Positions 56,324 through 64,000 of a stretch of 64,000 nt of DNA are shown one piece after another. Location: assembly GCF_963678635.1 (NCBI RefSeq), contig NC_087062.1:85396890-85460889 (forward strand), written 5' to 3'. The stretch is from Symsagittifera roscoffensis. Taxonomy: Eukaryota > Xenacoelomorpha > Acoela > Convolutidae. The translations under genes were made by a program, and so were the position numbers. The notes below the pieces were generated by a model, which worked only from the letters and a program-made list of their open reading frames with translations, had not been told where the DNA came from and did not search any database. Numbering within the stretch: position 1 is the first letter of the stretch; each line of letters begins with the position of its first letter.

Positions 56324-57093
56324 ATCCAGAACCTCGGTCCCTCTCGATACACACAGCTCCTGAGCTGTTTCCCGGGGCGTGTGTCGTTGGATCCCTCCGA
56401 GGATCTCATGCTCGCCAGGACTTCCGGTGACACATGGCTCACCTTCGCCATATACAGCTCCTTCAGGTGCTTTATTTCATCCTCCTTATAAGCCACCTGT
56501 AGATCTTCGTATTTCTTCTTCCACTCGTCCCTTTCTCGAGCTATTGCCCTATACTCCTGGAGTTTGGCACACAGCTCGCTCTGATCTTTCTCCTTCTTTT
56601 CCAGCGTCTCGATCGTCTCCGACGTCTGGATCTCTATCTCACTCACCCTCACTTTCTTCAAAGGAGGAGCGGCTGTAGGAGAGTCGACCGAATGTGACGG
56701 GCCTGGCCCATCACGTTGTCTCTTCGCTCCAATGAGTGGCTGCGCAGGTTGGACGGGTAAGGGCATCTCACCTAGCCGGTGGTCCCTCTGTTCACCCAGT
56801 CCTGGCTCACGAGCCAGGTCGTGGCCAGACATTTCTCCACGCCGCCATCTCATCAGTCGGTTTCGGCCTCTCTCGGCGGTCCCGGACTCACCGAAGGCCA
56901 ACATCAACACGACTTCCGTAGGGCGATTCCCTCGACCCTCTCGTCCTAGTGCATTGAGGAATGCGACCACAAACATCGCCAACCCCGGGTCTTCTCGCGT
57001 GAAATCACAATCGATCAGCCGCTGATAGATCTCGTCTAGAGTCGCTCCTAGACTCGCTGAGAGGAATTCCATGAGTTCGTTCGTATCACCCAT
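56077..57093 (-). CDS. N-terminal part of the accessory (envelope-position) protein, coiled coil
   Basis: Starts at an ATG (57093). Residues 1-95 are a helical region (FLSASLGATLDEIYQRLI...) that looks like a small folded domain. Residues 155-215 contain a strongly predicted coiled coil (ETLEKKEKDQSELCAKLQEY, REDEWKKKYEDLQ-type heptads). The last about 90 residues in this frame are Arg/Ser/His-rich, unlike the rest, and overlap 55646-56323, so the true reading probably crosses into that frame around 56340-56390. No gag zinc knuckle and no membrane segment are seen. A candidate splice acceptor for a subgenomic mRNA lies 89 bases upstream (57183). I do not recognise a family. Confidence 0.6.
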   Translation of the reverse strand: MGDTNELMEFLSASLGATLDEIYQRLIDCDFTREDPGLAMFVVAFLNALGREGRGNRPTEVVLMLAFGESGTAERGRNRLMRWRRGEMSGHDLAREPGLGEQRDHRLGEMPLPVQPAQPLIGAKRQRDGPGPSHSVDSPTAAPPLKKVRVSEIEIQTSETIETLEKKEKDQSELCAKLQEYRAIARERDEWKKKYEDLQVAYKEDEIKHLKELYMAKVSHVSPEVLASMRSSEGSNDTRPGKQLRSCVYREGPRFWICVHRESPRLLSRHDRLLLVKGSRYQTLLTLTSPLSSKNRSTKWPEQQWRRSTGPLDGHWVGSFLPNVVISHQIARSEHPTR

Positions 57094-57556
57094 TTCTTTT
57101 CGTGTTGATTCTTCTTGTCGTGTCGTGTAATCTCTTCGTTTGATTCAATGAATTCAATAAACAATTTCTGATCAATCAAGATCTAAAAAACAAGTCGTGA
57201 CTTAGAACCATCATTTTTGGATACAACATCATTCAATTCTTTAAAACTCTCCATTGAAATTCTTTTTTCAATTCTGATTTAAAAATTTAGCACCAAGGTG
57301 GATCGTCCACCTTTACCTTTGTCAGAGTAGCACGAATGTGCGCTGTCACCTCGATGACCTGGAGTGCCCCAGGTCTTTTATGACACAAACATAAAACATA
57401 TCAAAACAATAACATAACATAAACACATAAACATCACACACCTACACTATCACAAAAAAAACATAGTCCCTAATACTGTACCTAAAACCTAACCTAACCT
57501 AAACCTAAAACCTGTACCTAAAACCTAACCTAACCACTTATCGCCGAGCGCATTTC
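57094..57556 (-). promoter_or_regulatory. Structured spacer between pol and the accessory ORFs
   Basis: 463 non-coding bases. 57295-57313 is a perfect 8-bp stem with a three-base loop (aaggtgga-tcg-tccacctt). 57356-57375 has a perfect 7-bp stem (gacctgg / ccaggtc) with a six-base loop, and a gcac...gtgc pair lies between them at about 57330-57342. On the minus strand, acttgttttttag/at at 57183-57182 is a strong splice-acceptor match. At 57476-57540 the minus strand has a short repeat, GGTTAGGTTAGGTTTTAGGTAC, twice. Roles as splice, translation or RNA-stability signals are inference. Confidence 0.5.
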
Positions 57557-59230
57557 CTAGCATATGCTCAGATAGTATTTTTTATGTAAGTAAACTTCTA
57601 TGTCAGTCTCTGAAAATATCACATGTACAAGTGCGTACAACTCTCTCGGATGTAGCTTTCCCCTATTAGGATCGTATACTGGCAACGAGAGAGAGGTCAC
57701 TCCTCTCTCAACCAAAAAAACCCTAAGTCGAGTCAAGGCCAATACCAAGCTCTTTGGATCCACGTGTTGCCTATCAGTGGCCTTGGTAACCAGGAAACAC
57801 AAATATTTCCCTGGTATCTGTGATGCAACAGGGGGCAGCGCTATCATCCCTCCCACACCAGGCCTCTGTTGCCACAAAAACTCGATATTTTTATACTCTC
57901 TCTTGAAGTCAGCCGCTAGTGCTGTTTTGAAGCTTACGTCCGCGGTTATCGCTATGGCGCACGTGCGTTCCGTGAGTATGAAATCGCTGTCCGTTATGAC
58001 GATATTGTTCGAATAATGATTCGGTAGATCAAAATACGATTCAAAGATTCGTCCAAAAGGTGGTTTTTTAGCATTCTCGCCCTCTGTCTCTAGTTCTCCG
58101 GTTTCTCTTGCCGATTTCAATTTTTTTATTATCAGATTTTCGGTGTGGGTGAGTCCTATCCCCACTCCCCGGACAAAAATATCCATCGACGTCCCCGTCG
58201 ATCGCCCAAAGTCTAGGAGATCGAGGTTGGATTGTGGAACACGTAGAGGACCATCTGGGGCGACCCAGTTGGACTCGGTATTGTCATGACTGATGTATTT
58301 GACGCCGTCTCTATCGACGTCCTGAATCGTCAGGATCGTCTCTTTTGGATCTGTCGGCAGATCATGGAGCCATTCGAGCACGCGCAAGTTAGTTAGTTCT
58401 TGCTCATGAGTCTGTTCCGCTTCTGGTTCGAACTCCACTTCTGGTTCTGATCGATCGTCGATCCAATCTTGATCCATATCGTTCACAAGGTCGATTTCTT
58501 CTAGCATCGCCACTTCGTCCAGTCCCACCAGCGAGTCTATGACATCACTCACTACTATCCTGTCTACAACGAAGTCCTCGCCGTACGGATTGTATTTCTT
58601 CTGGTTTTTTCCTCTCTTGCTTTGGCGTGTTTCCATAGTGAGAGGAAAGTCAGGCTGTATTCCTTTGTCAATTTCGGTTTGTTCCGGGCAGTCCCAGTCT
58701 TCTTCGGCATAAGGTAGAGTTTCATCGTCCACCTCTACTCGCTCGGTCAACTCGAGATCCAGTGGTAGATCGCAATCGTCCACCACCTCATTCCCGTCGT
58801 TCTTGTCGCGAGTACCCCTTTCATTCACTTCACAAGCAGGATCCACTATCAAATAGTCTCCCTCTTGCATGTCCGCTGGGATGCACCAATCCTCTGACGA
58901 GGCATTGTGTGGTTTGATGTTCTCGTAATGAGCTGCTCTTCCAGTGCTCAATCGATAAAAACGACCTCCTTGGTGCACCTCTGTTATCTGAAATGGACCA
59001 CGCCATTTCTTTAATAATTTCTTGGTTCCTTTTGGTGGAACCACTTCCTGGAACACCCAGACGTAGTCGCCAACTGAGTAGGCTTTCGCATCAGCTGTCC
59101 TTTTTATCAAACCTCCTTTTTTGTCTAATTTGCGCCTGTTGCGTATTCCTCCTGCATAAGTCATTGAGATCCTGCTGTCTTCTAATAACATCCCGCACGT
59201 ACGTTTGCGGTGCTGTCCTCTTCCCCTCAT
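57557..59230 (-). CDS. Pol C-terminal region: integrase SH3-like domain, acidic linker, macro domain
   Basis: 557 codons in one frame, continuing integrase after a frameshift near 59110. Residues about 50-108 form the SH3-like integrase tail with the KKWRGPFQITEV (GPY/F-type) motif. Residues 120-330 are a long, Asp/Glu-rich linker. Residues about 425-550 match the order of motifs in TARG1/OARD1-type macro domains: a CAIAITADV strand, ALAADFKREYKNIE, FLWQQRPGVGG, YLCFLVTK, the helix LVLALTRLRVFLVERGV, TSLSLP, and the final FSETDIEVYL. The glycine-rich ADP-ribose loops are altered (no GxGIA; the GCGLD loop reads YDPNRGKL), so binding or catalysis is uncertain. The Lys of the VTK clause, at the position of the catalytic Lys of TARG1, is kept. 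Confidence 0.75.
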   Translation of the reverse strand: MRGRGQHRKRTCGMLLEDSRISMTYAGGIRNRRKLDKKGGLIKRTADAKAYSVGDYVWVFQEVVPPKGTKKLLKKWRGPFQITEVHQGGRFYRLSTGRAAHYENIKPHNASSEDWCIPADMQEGDYLIVDPACEVNERGTRDKNDGNEVVDDCDLPLDLELTERVEVDDETLPYAEEDWDCPEQTEIDKGIQPDFPLTMETRQSKRGKNQKKYNPYGEDFVVDRIVVSDVIDSLVGLDEVAMLEEIDLVNDMDQDWIDDRSEPEVEFEPEAEQTHEQELTNLRVLEWLHDLPTDPKETILTIQDVDRDGVKYISHDNTESNWVAPDGPLRVPQSNLDLLDFGRSTGTSMDIFVRGVGIGLTHTENLIIKKLKSARETGELETEGENAKKPPFGRIFESYFDLPNHYSNNIVITDSDFILTERTCAIAITADVSFKTALAADFKREYKNIEFLWQQRPGVGGMIALPPVASQIPGKYLCFLVTKATDRQHVDPKSLVLALTRLRVFLVERGVTSLSLPVYDPNRGKLHPRELYALVHVIFSETDIEVYLHKKYYLSIC

Positions 59231-61466
59231 ATTCAGGGTAGAAAAACGTCAACGGGAGCGCTTTTTCATGACCCGTTAACATCATGTGCGGACTTATTCC
59301 CGTGGTGGAATGCTCCGTGCTGTTGTAAGCACCCATCACTTGCGGCAAGTGCTTGTCCCAGTCATCCATGTAACGCGAGCAATAGACTCTCAGCATGGAT
59401 ACCAGTGTGCGATTTTGCCTCTCGACTAGGCCATTCGTTTGCGAGTGATAAGTGGTCGAGTGGGCCTGCGCTACCTGCGACCTCTTCATCAACTCCTTCG
59501 TGAGATCGCCCACGAATGCTTTGCCATTGTCCGATTGGAACGTGATGGGGCAGCCATGCCTCGCTATCCATACATTCATCAGATGATCGCATGTTTCTTC
59601 CGCCGATGCTGTCATGCAGGGTGCTGCCTCCGCATACTTCGTAAAATGGTCGATCATTACCAGCACCTGATTATAGCCCGTTGCTGTCATGCAGATTTTC
59701 TGATGATCAATTTGCACCACTTCGTTGAAAACTGACGACTCTATTGACTGTAGGGGGAACCTTAGTTTCCTGGGATCCTTTGCCTGTTGACAAAACAGGC
59801 ATGCGGCTATCCATTTCTCACAAGCCTCCTTCAATCCCGGCCATTCGAATCGTTTCTGTATCCTGTTGTATACTTTGTCCACGCCTTGATGACCCATCTG
59901 ATCATGTGAACGAAAGAGCAATTCGGTCTGGTACAACTGTGGTAACACTATTGAATTGTATTTATAAAGGACCTTGTCCTCCTCTTTTCGTTTGCAGGCT
60001 ACGATTCCGTCCTTGTTCAGGTACAACAAGTTGTTTCGCTTCAGGTAGAATTGCTTCAGGATTTTGTAGCTGTCTTCTTCCAAATCTCCCTTGTCTGGTG
60101 CTCCATTCTCGATCCATCTCTTCAGACTGCTCGTCATTCTGTCATTTCGTTGAGCCCTTAGGAGATCCGACAGCCTGTACCTGGCTTTCAAATACGTCTT
60201 CACCACGTTCATTTGCCCACTCATTATCTCCGGAGCATGAGCATCGTCCATCAGCTTGACACACCATATCTTTTTCAAAGGCGTCGCTTCCTGCACAGAT
60301 GGTTCCAGATTGGTACGGACGACCGTACCATGTGGCAGCAATCTGGTTGGGCGTTTCGAAACTGGTATCAGCTCGAGCTCGTCCGCGGCATTATCTACCA
60401 CAGTGCCCTCTTCATCTGAGGTGTATCTGTCCCTGTCTGGATCCTGATGTGTTTCCCGGTCCAGCCCACGCTGCTTCCAGTCTACCAATAAGGAGTGGAT
60501 TGCGATTTCTGACATATCGGAATTGGAAGTTGTTTCAGACGTGTTGTCCCAGGACTGGGGTCCCGAGTCAACACTTGAGTCGACTGATTCTCCAACATCA
60601 TACTCCAAGTTGTTTGAGATGTTTCTCGACTCCCCGGACAAAACTCTGTCCATCGGTCGCTTTGAACCCGACTCCCCGGACAAAATGTTGCCCCTAGGTG
60701 GTCTAGTCAACCTCTCCCCGGACAAGTCGTCCTGCACGGGCTCAAAGGTGTCCGACTCCTCAGACGAGTCGTCCTTGACTGGCTCGAAGATATCAGACTC
60801 CCCGGACATTGTCTCGTCCACGGACGAACAATCTGGGCTCAGCTCGTATTCCTCTTTTGCATCCGTGAAGTGCACTCTCCTCGTGAAGCTAGATTTCGAC
60901 CTGATCCTGACTTCCTCAGTAGTTTGGTTCTGATTCAGTGTTCCATATTCAGTGAACGAAGTTCTCAACAAGACTTCTTTCGGCATCGAGCTCACCAGCT
61001 GGTTGACGATCGACCTGCAATCCCGTTCAACGCCTCGGCTGCGAATGGACACTGGCCTCTTCTCTGTTCTCTCGGTGACAGTCAACCGCTGCATTGTCTC
61101 CATCCATTCACGATCATGCCTATCCACTTCCTTGTCCAACAAGTCACGGAAATTTCCCATGACGTCCGGCGCCACGTTCACCGTCCTGTTCAATAGAGCC
61201 ATGCTGTTTATACCCAGCCTGGTTAGTTCTTGCTGTACCAAATTGGATCGGACTAGCAGATCCAGCGGAACGGGCTCGCCTCTAGCTAAAAGCTTTATCT
61301 CCGCGGCCGTCTCCACTGGAAGGTCAGGGTGTCCAGGTATAGGATGTCCTGATTTGTCTAACCACCTAGTAAGTGGCAGCTTGTCGTAGGTTTCTTTGTC
61401 CAGAAAGGAAAACCCGTCTTTGATCTCTGATTGGTTAGCCTGCTTCTCCTCGAGGCGCTCATAAAA
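59091..61466 (-). CDS. Integrase with N-terminal acidic SGES-repeat region
   Basis: Continues the RT-RNase H frame beyond the stop at 61467; the open frame proper is 59091-61316. The first about 250 residues after RNase H are not a standard domain: acidic and Ser-rich with repeated SGES/LSGE clauses (SGESDIFEPV, EESDTFEPV, ILSGESG, VLSGESRN). Then the integrase HHCC zinc domain (HDQMGHQGVDKVYNRIQKRF ... CLFCQQAK) and the catalytic core with D in VQIDHQ, D in FQSDNGKAF and E in TNGLVERQNRTL. The core ends in TGISPHMMLTG, typical of Ty3/gypsy integrases. The frame stops at 59091 while the correct reading moves to another frame near 59110. Confidence 0.85.
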   Translation of the reverse strand, partial: FYERLEEKQANQSEIKDGFSFLDKETYDKLPLTRWLDKSGHPIPGHPDLPVETAAEIKLLARGEPVPLDLLVRSNLVQQELTRLGINSMALLNRTVNVAPDVMGNFRDLLDKEVDRHDREWMETMQRLTVTERTEKRPVSIRSRGVERDCRSIVNQLVSSMPKEVLLRTSFTEYGTLNQNQTTEEVRIRSKSSFTRRVHFTDAKEEYELSPDCSSVDETMSGESDIFEPVKDDSSEESDTFEPVQDDLSGERLTRPPRGNILSGESGSKRPMDRVLSGESRNISNNLEYDVGESVDSSVDSGPQSWDNTSETTSNSDMSEIAIHSLLVDWKQRGLDRETHQDPDRDRYTSDEEGTVVDNAADELELIPVSKRPTRLLPHGTVVRTNLEPSVQEATPLKKIWCVKLMDDAHAPEIMSGQMNVVKTYLKARYRLSDLLRAQRNDRMTSSLKRWIENGAPDKGDLEEDSYKILKQFYLKRNNLLYLNKDGIVACKRKEEDKVLYKYNSIVLPQLYQTELLFRSHDQMGHQGVDKVYNRIQKRFEWPGLKEACEKWIAACLFCQQAKDPRKLRFPLQSIESSVFNEVVQIDHQKICMTATGYNQVLVMIDHFTKYAEAAPCMTASAEETCDHLMNVWIARHGCPITFQSDNGKAFVGDLTKELMKRSQVAQAHSTTYHSQTNGLVERQNRTLVSMLRVYCSRYMDDWDKHLPQVMGAYNSTEHSTTGISPHMMLTGHEKALPLTFFYPEYEGKRTAPQTYVRDVIRRQQDLNDLCRRNTQQAQIRQKRRFDKKDS

Positions 61467-62950
61467 TTATGTCTTTTTACTGAGGCTATCTGCGTTCTGG
61501 TGCCTGTCACGGGTACGGTGCTCTATGATCATGTGGTATCCATCCAGGCGCACAATCCAACGACCAATATAGCTTTGGTCCATCGAATAGGTTTTCAGCC
61601 AGGCAAGGGCACGATTATCCACACGTAACTTGAAGGGAGCACTCCCCAAGTAGGCCCTGTATTTTTCCACGAAAGTGATCACCGCAAACATCTCCGCTTT
61701 TGGTGCGCCGTATTTCATTTCAGTATCACTCAGGACTTTACTCCCGTAGGCTATCGGACGAAGAACCGTTCTCCCGTTCCACTCCTGCTCCTGGTGAAGT
61801 ATGCCCGATATCGCAACCACTGATGCATCCGTGTCCAGCACGAACATCCCCTTCTCTGTTGGCATGCCGAGGACCGGTGCCTCGCAAAGTTCACGCTTGA
61901 TGTTTTCAAATGAAACTTGTGCCTCATCAGTCCAGGTGAACGTTTTGCCCTTGTTTCTCATCAACCTCTGCATGGGGTATATTTTGTCAGCATACCCCTT
62001 GATGAACTCTCGATAATAATTTGCGAATCCCAGAAAACTCATCAGCTGTGTATCTGTTTTAGGTGCCTTCCAGGTCAGCACCGCTTCAACCGCTTCGGGA
62101 TCTGGTCTCACTCCATGTTTGTCAACCAGGCGGCGCAGATACTTTATGGAATCCCTGAGGATTTCACACTTAGAGGGTTTACATTTCAGACCCGCCCGCT
62201 TCATGCAAGAAAACACCTCCTCCAACCTCTCTATGTGGTTTTCCAAGGTTGGTGTTGCAATCACGACATCATCGACATAACACATGATGAGATTCCCGTA
62301 TTTCTTAGTGACGCTCGTGAGTGCCTGGGCCATCAGTCGCTGGAATGTGGCCGTCGCGTTGCACAATCCGAATGGCATCCTCTTCCACTGGAACAGTCCC
62401 AGCTCACACGCGAAACCTGTTTTCTCTCGATCTTGCTTTCTGAGTGGCACTTGCCAGAATGCAGAGCCCAAATCCAACGTCGTGAAGAACTTCGCGTCTC
62501 CCAGCTTGGATAGGCTCTCATCGATGCGGGGAATCGGGTATGCGTCCTTTATAGTCACTGCGTTCAGATAACGGAAATCACAACAAAATCTGAGTTGTCC
62601 CCCTTTCTTTTTTGCCATGACCACACCACAAGCCCATGGAGACTTCGACGGCTCGATCATGTCGTACTCCATTAACATCTCGATTTCCTTCCTACACGCT
62701 TCTGACTTGTTTGGGGTCATTCTTCTCGCCCCTTCCCTATGAGTTACCGAGCCCTCTTCTATCTCAATCTCGTGCTCTACAAAATTGCAACAACCTATGT
62801 CGGCCTTATGCTTTGAAAAAACGTCTGCGTTCCGATTTAGCACCGCTCTGAGCGAATCTAATTCCTTATCTGATATTTTACCCTTCAGGTGTTCTATCTC
62901 AGGTAGGACAGGCTTATTCGCTGCTAACTCTGCTTCCGTCGGCCTCTCAG
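61467..62950 (-). CDS. Reverse transcriptase and RNase H of the giant Ty3/gypsy element
   Basis: The open frame is 61467-62843 and can be read back to about 62950, where it must be joined to protease by a frameshift. RT blocks are in order: IEPSKSPWACGVVMAKKKGG, RFCCDFRYLNAVT, FFTTLDLGSAFWQV, QWKRMPFGLCNATATFQRLM and the catalytic YVDD. The C-terminal half is a Ty3/gypsy RNase H (VLDTDASVVAISGILHQ, KAEMFAVI, RVDNRALAWL, QNADSLSKK). A TAA at 61467 interrupts the polyprotein just after RNase H; in-frame coding continues immediately downstream. Confidence 0.9.
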
Positions 62951-64000
62951 GAAAGTTGGAACAACTAGACGCCCATCATCTGTTTCCGACTTCATTGAAA
63001 ACAATTTCCTGGAAGATTTCAATTCATTCACTCTTTTCATTATACATTCTTGGTTCGCATGCAATGGACATTTAGTTACATCAAACTTTTTCAAGTTCTC
63101 CACACTCTGAAAGTCTGTGTTCAGAGGCAAAGCGTAGCCAAGTTTCTTTCCCCTCTGTATTGTCACTGTTGTTGCTTCTGTGTTCAATAACACACTCACA
63201 CACAGTCCGCTCTGAGTGAGTGAGAAGCTTCTTCCTAAAATAGCCGAGCTTTTACTGTTTGGATTCGGTACCAGACACACCTGTCTGTCATTGCTGAGTT
63301 CATTCAAGTTCCTCATCCTAAACGTCGCTACTACGGCTTGGTTTGGTTTTAATCTAAGTTTTCGATCCAGATAAATCGGCACCTTGGCCTGATTAATTAA
63401 GATCTTATTAAGGGGTTTTTTCTCATACTTTCTCTCAGGATCCTTGATCCTAATCAATCCGTCATTGAGATCGATCGTGACGTCAAAGTTGCGAACGAAA
63501 TCCCTTCCTAAGATGAACTGATCGGATTCGTCCAAATTCTCTACTACTAGGAAGCTCATCCAAAGATGTCTTCCTCCGAGCTGCAGTGAAATGATCGGGG
63601 TTCGTCCGGTAACATAGATCGCTCCCTGATTGGCAGCTGCCAACCTGATGTTTGTCGGTATGAGATCCGACCTTTCGAAACCCATGTCAGTCCAAGTTTT
63701 GACTGGCATGACACTAACCACTGCTCCCGTGTCTAGCAGTCCCTTTACTGAAAGTTGTCTGCCTTGCACGTCCAGAACGTGTGCGGCCAGATCGGCCTCA
63801 CAACCAATATGCACCGCATCTTGTTCGAGCATCGCGTTGTGTCCGATTCGTCTAACCTTCAGCTCCTCTTGACCAATGTATATCCGGCCAATCTGGTCGT
63901 TCGCATCAGTTATGTGAGCTTTCGTGTAGATATTGATGCCATCTACATTCATCAGGATCGGGTAAGGGCCATGGACATCGATATAATGTCCGTCCACTTT
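62924..64000 (-). CDS. Retropepsin region of pol (partial, truncated by window end)
   Basis: Residues are numbered from the window edge. The aspartic protease has the active-site triad clause LLDTGAVVSVMP (about residues 86-97), the second strand VENLDESDQFILGRDF (ILGRD flap/helix motif), and a typical 100-residue core. The 180 residues after it form a spacer of unknown role with KCPLHANQECIM, before RT. The upstream portion, including gag, lies to the right of 64000. The stop at 62924 and the new frame for RT indicate a shift near 62950. Confidence 0.85.
   Translation of the reverse strand, partial: KVDGHYIDVHGPYPILMNVDGINIYTKAHITDANDQIGRIYIGQEELKVRRIGHNAMLEQDAVHIGCEADLAAHVLDVQGRQLSVKGLLDTGAVVSVMPVKTWTDMGFERSDLIPTNIRLAAANQGAIYVTGRTPIISLQLGGRHLWMSFLVVENLDESDQFILGRDFVRNFDVTIDLNDGLIRIKDPERKYEKKPLNKILINQAKVPIYLDRKLRLKPNQAVVATFRMRNLNELSNDRQVCLVPNPNSKSSAILGRSFSLTQSGLCVSVLLNTEATTVTIQRGKKLGYALPLNTDFQSVENLKKFDVTKCPLHANQECIMKRVNELKSSRKLFSMKSETDDGRLVVPTFLRGRRKQS

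Larger units (their letters stand above)
49137..64000 (-). mobile_element. Giant Ty3/gypsy-type LTR retrotransposon, partial at right edge and inactivated
   Basis: Minus-strand element with pol order protease, RT, RNase H, integrase, then an extra coding region of about 7.5 kb in the envelope position. At least 14.4 kb is visible without gag or the 5' LTR, which must lie to the right. Breaks in this copy: frameshift near 62950, in-frame stop at 61467, frameshift near 59110, frameshift between about 56320 and 56400, stops at 55646, 55001 and 54647, a frame change near 53925-53998 and probably another near 49785. Base composition is near 50% GC by eye, against about one third in the host DNA. 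No membrane-spanning envelope protein is seen. Confidence 0.85.

Noticed and set aside
57476-57540. Telomere repeat array (TTAGG)
   Set aside because: Only a few imperfect units in a doubled 22-base block. This is far too short and irregular for a telomere and lies within a retroelement.
53921-61469. In-frame TAA/TAG codons at 61467, 55646, 55001 and 54647 as a sign of a variant genetic code
   Set aside because: Host genes (RCE1, HDAC6, LAMTOR2, VMA21, SURF6) and the intact LINE contain no internal stops and end normally. The element also has frameshifts, so ordinary decay is the simpler reading.
1-64000. Assigning the species (for example larvacean tunicate or flatworm) from element types and gene structure
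   Set aside because: Few introns, possible trans-splicing, SINE-rich DNA and giant Ty3/gypsy elements each occur in several unrelated animal groups. The sequence alone gives no decisive marker.

Overview
This is a window of an AT-rich animal nuclear genome. Host genes are sparse, all lie on the minus strand, and use the standard stop codons with GT-AG (one GC-AG) introns. I can support five recognisable host genes: RCE1 (CAAX protease, single exon, 6847-7713), a tandem-deacetylase HDAC6-type gene in six exons (13918-22511), LAMTOR2 in two exons (25003-31938), VMA21 (single exon, 32396-32668) and SURF6 (single exon, 40463-41212). There is also one probable first exon of an unidentified coiled-coil protein (1836-1990) and one weak candidate exon (38056-38206). 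The domain set is metazoan. Few or no introns per gene, and splice-acceptor-like sites just before several start codons, would suit a lineage with spliced-leader trans-splicing, but I cannot name the species.

Most of the first 43.8 kb, including the introns, is repeat-derived. I distinguish several families by comparing copies inside the window: two families of tandem units of about 165-175 bp (A and B), a 153-bp tandem duplication (C), a TATA-containing dispersed repeat (D), further dispersed repeats (E and G), a GGGGC-ended MITE, a composite element with short inverted ends around a tRNA-like SINE core, and one sharply bounded Mutator-like MITE (18741-19171) with 38-bp inverted repeats and a 9-bp target duplication.

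From about 43.8 to 48.6 kb lies an apparently intact CR1/L2-type non-LTR retrotransposon on the minus strand. ORF1 is an SGNH esterase-type protein. ORF2 is an endonuclease/reverse transcriptase that starts with a signal-like segment followed by a canonical 2A ribosome-skipping motif.

From about 49.56 kb to the right edge lies a very large Ty3/gypsy-type LTR element on the minus strand, cut by the window end inside or before its protease. Its order is protease, RT-RNase H, an acidic SGES-repeat linker, integrase, a C-terminal region ending in a TARG1/OARD1-like macro domain, a structured spacer, then about 7.5 kb of extra coding sequence in the envelope position. That extra part holds an N-terminal coiled-coil region, an SGNH hydrolase domain, a second SGNH-like module and an unrecognised 1,398-residue reading frame, followed by a polypurine tract and the presumed 3' LTR. 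Several stops and frameshifts break this copy. Its base composition is strikingly more GC-rich than the host sequence around it. This giant element with a macro domain and SGNH modules is the most unusual object in the window.
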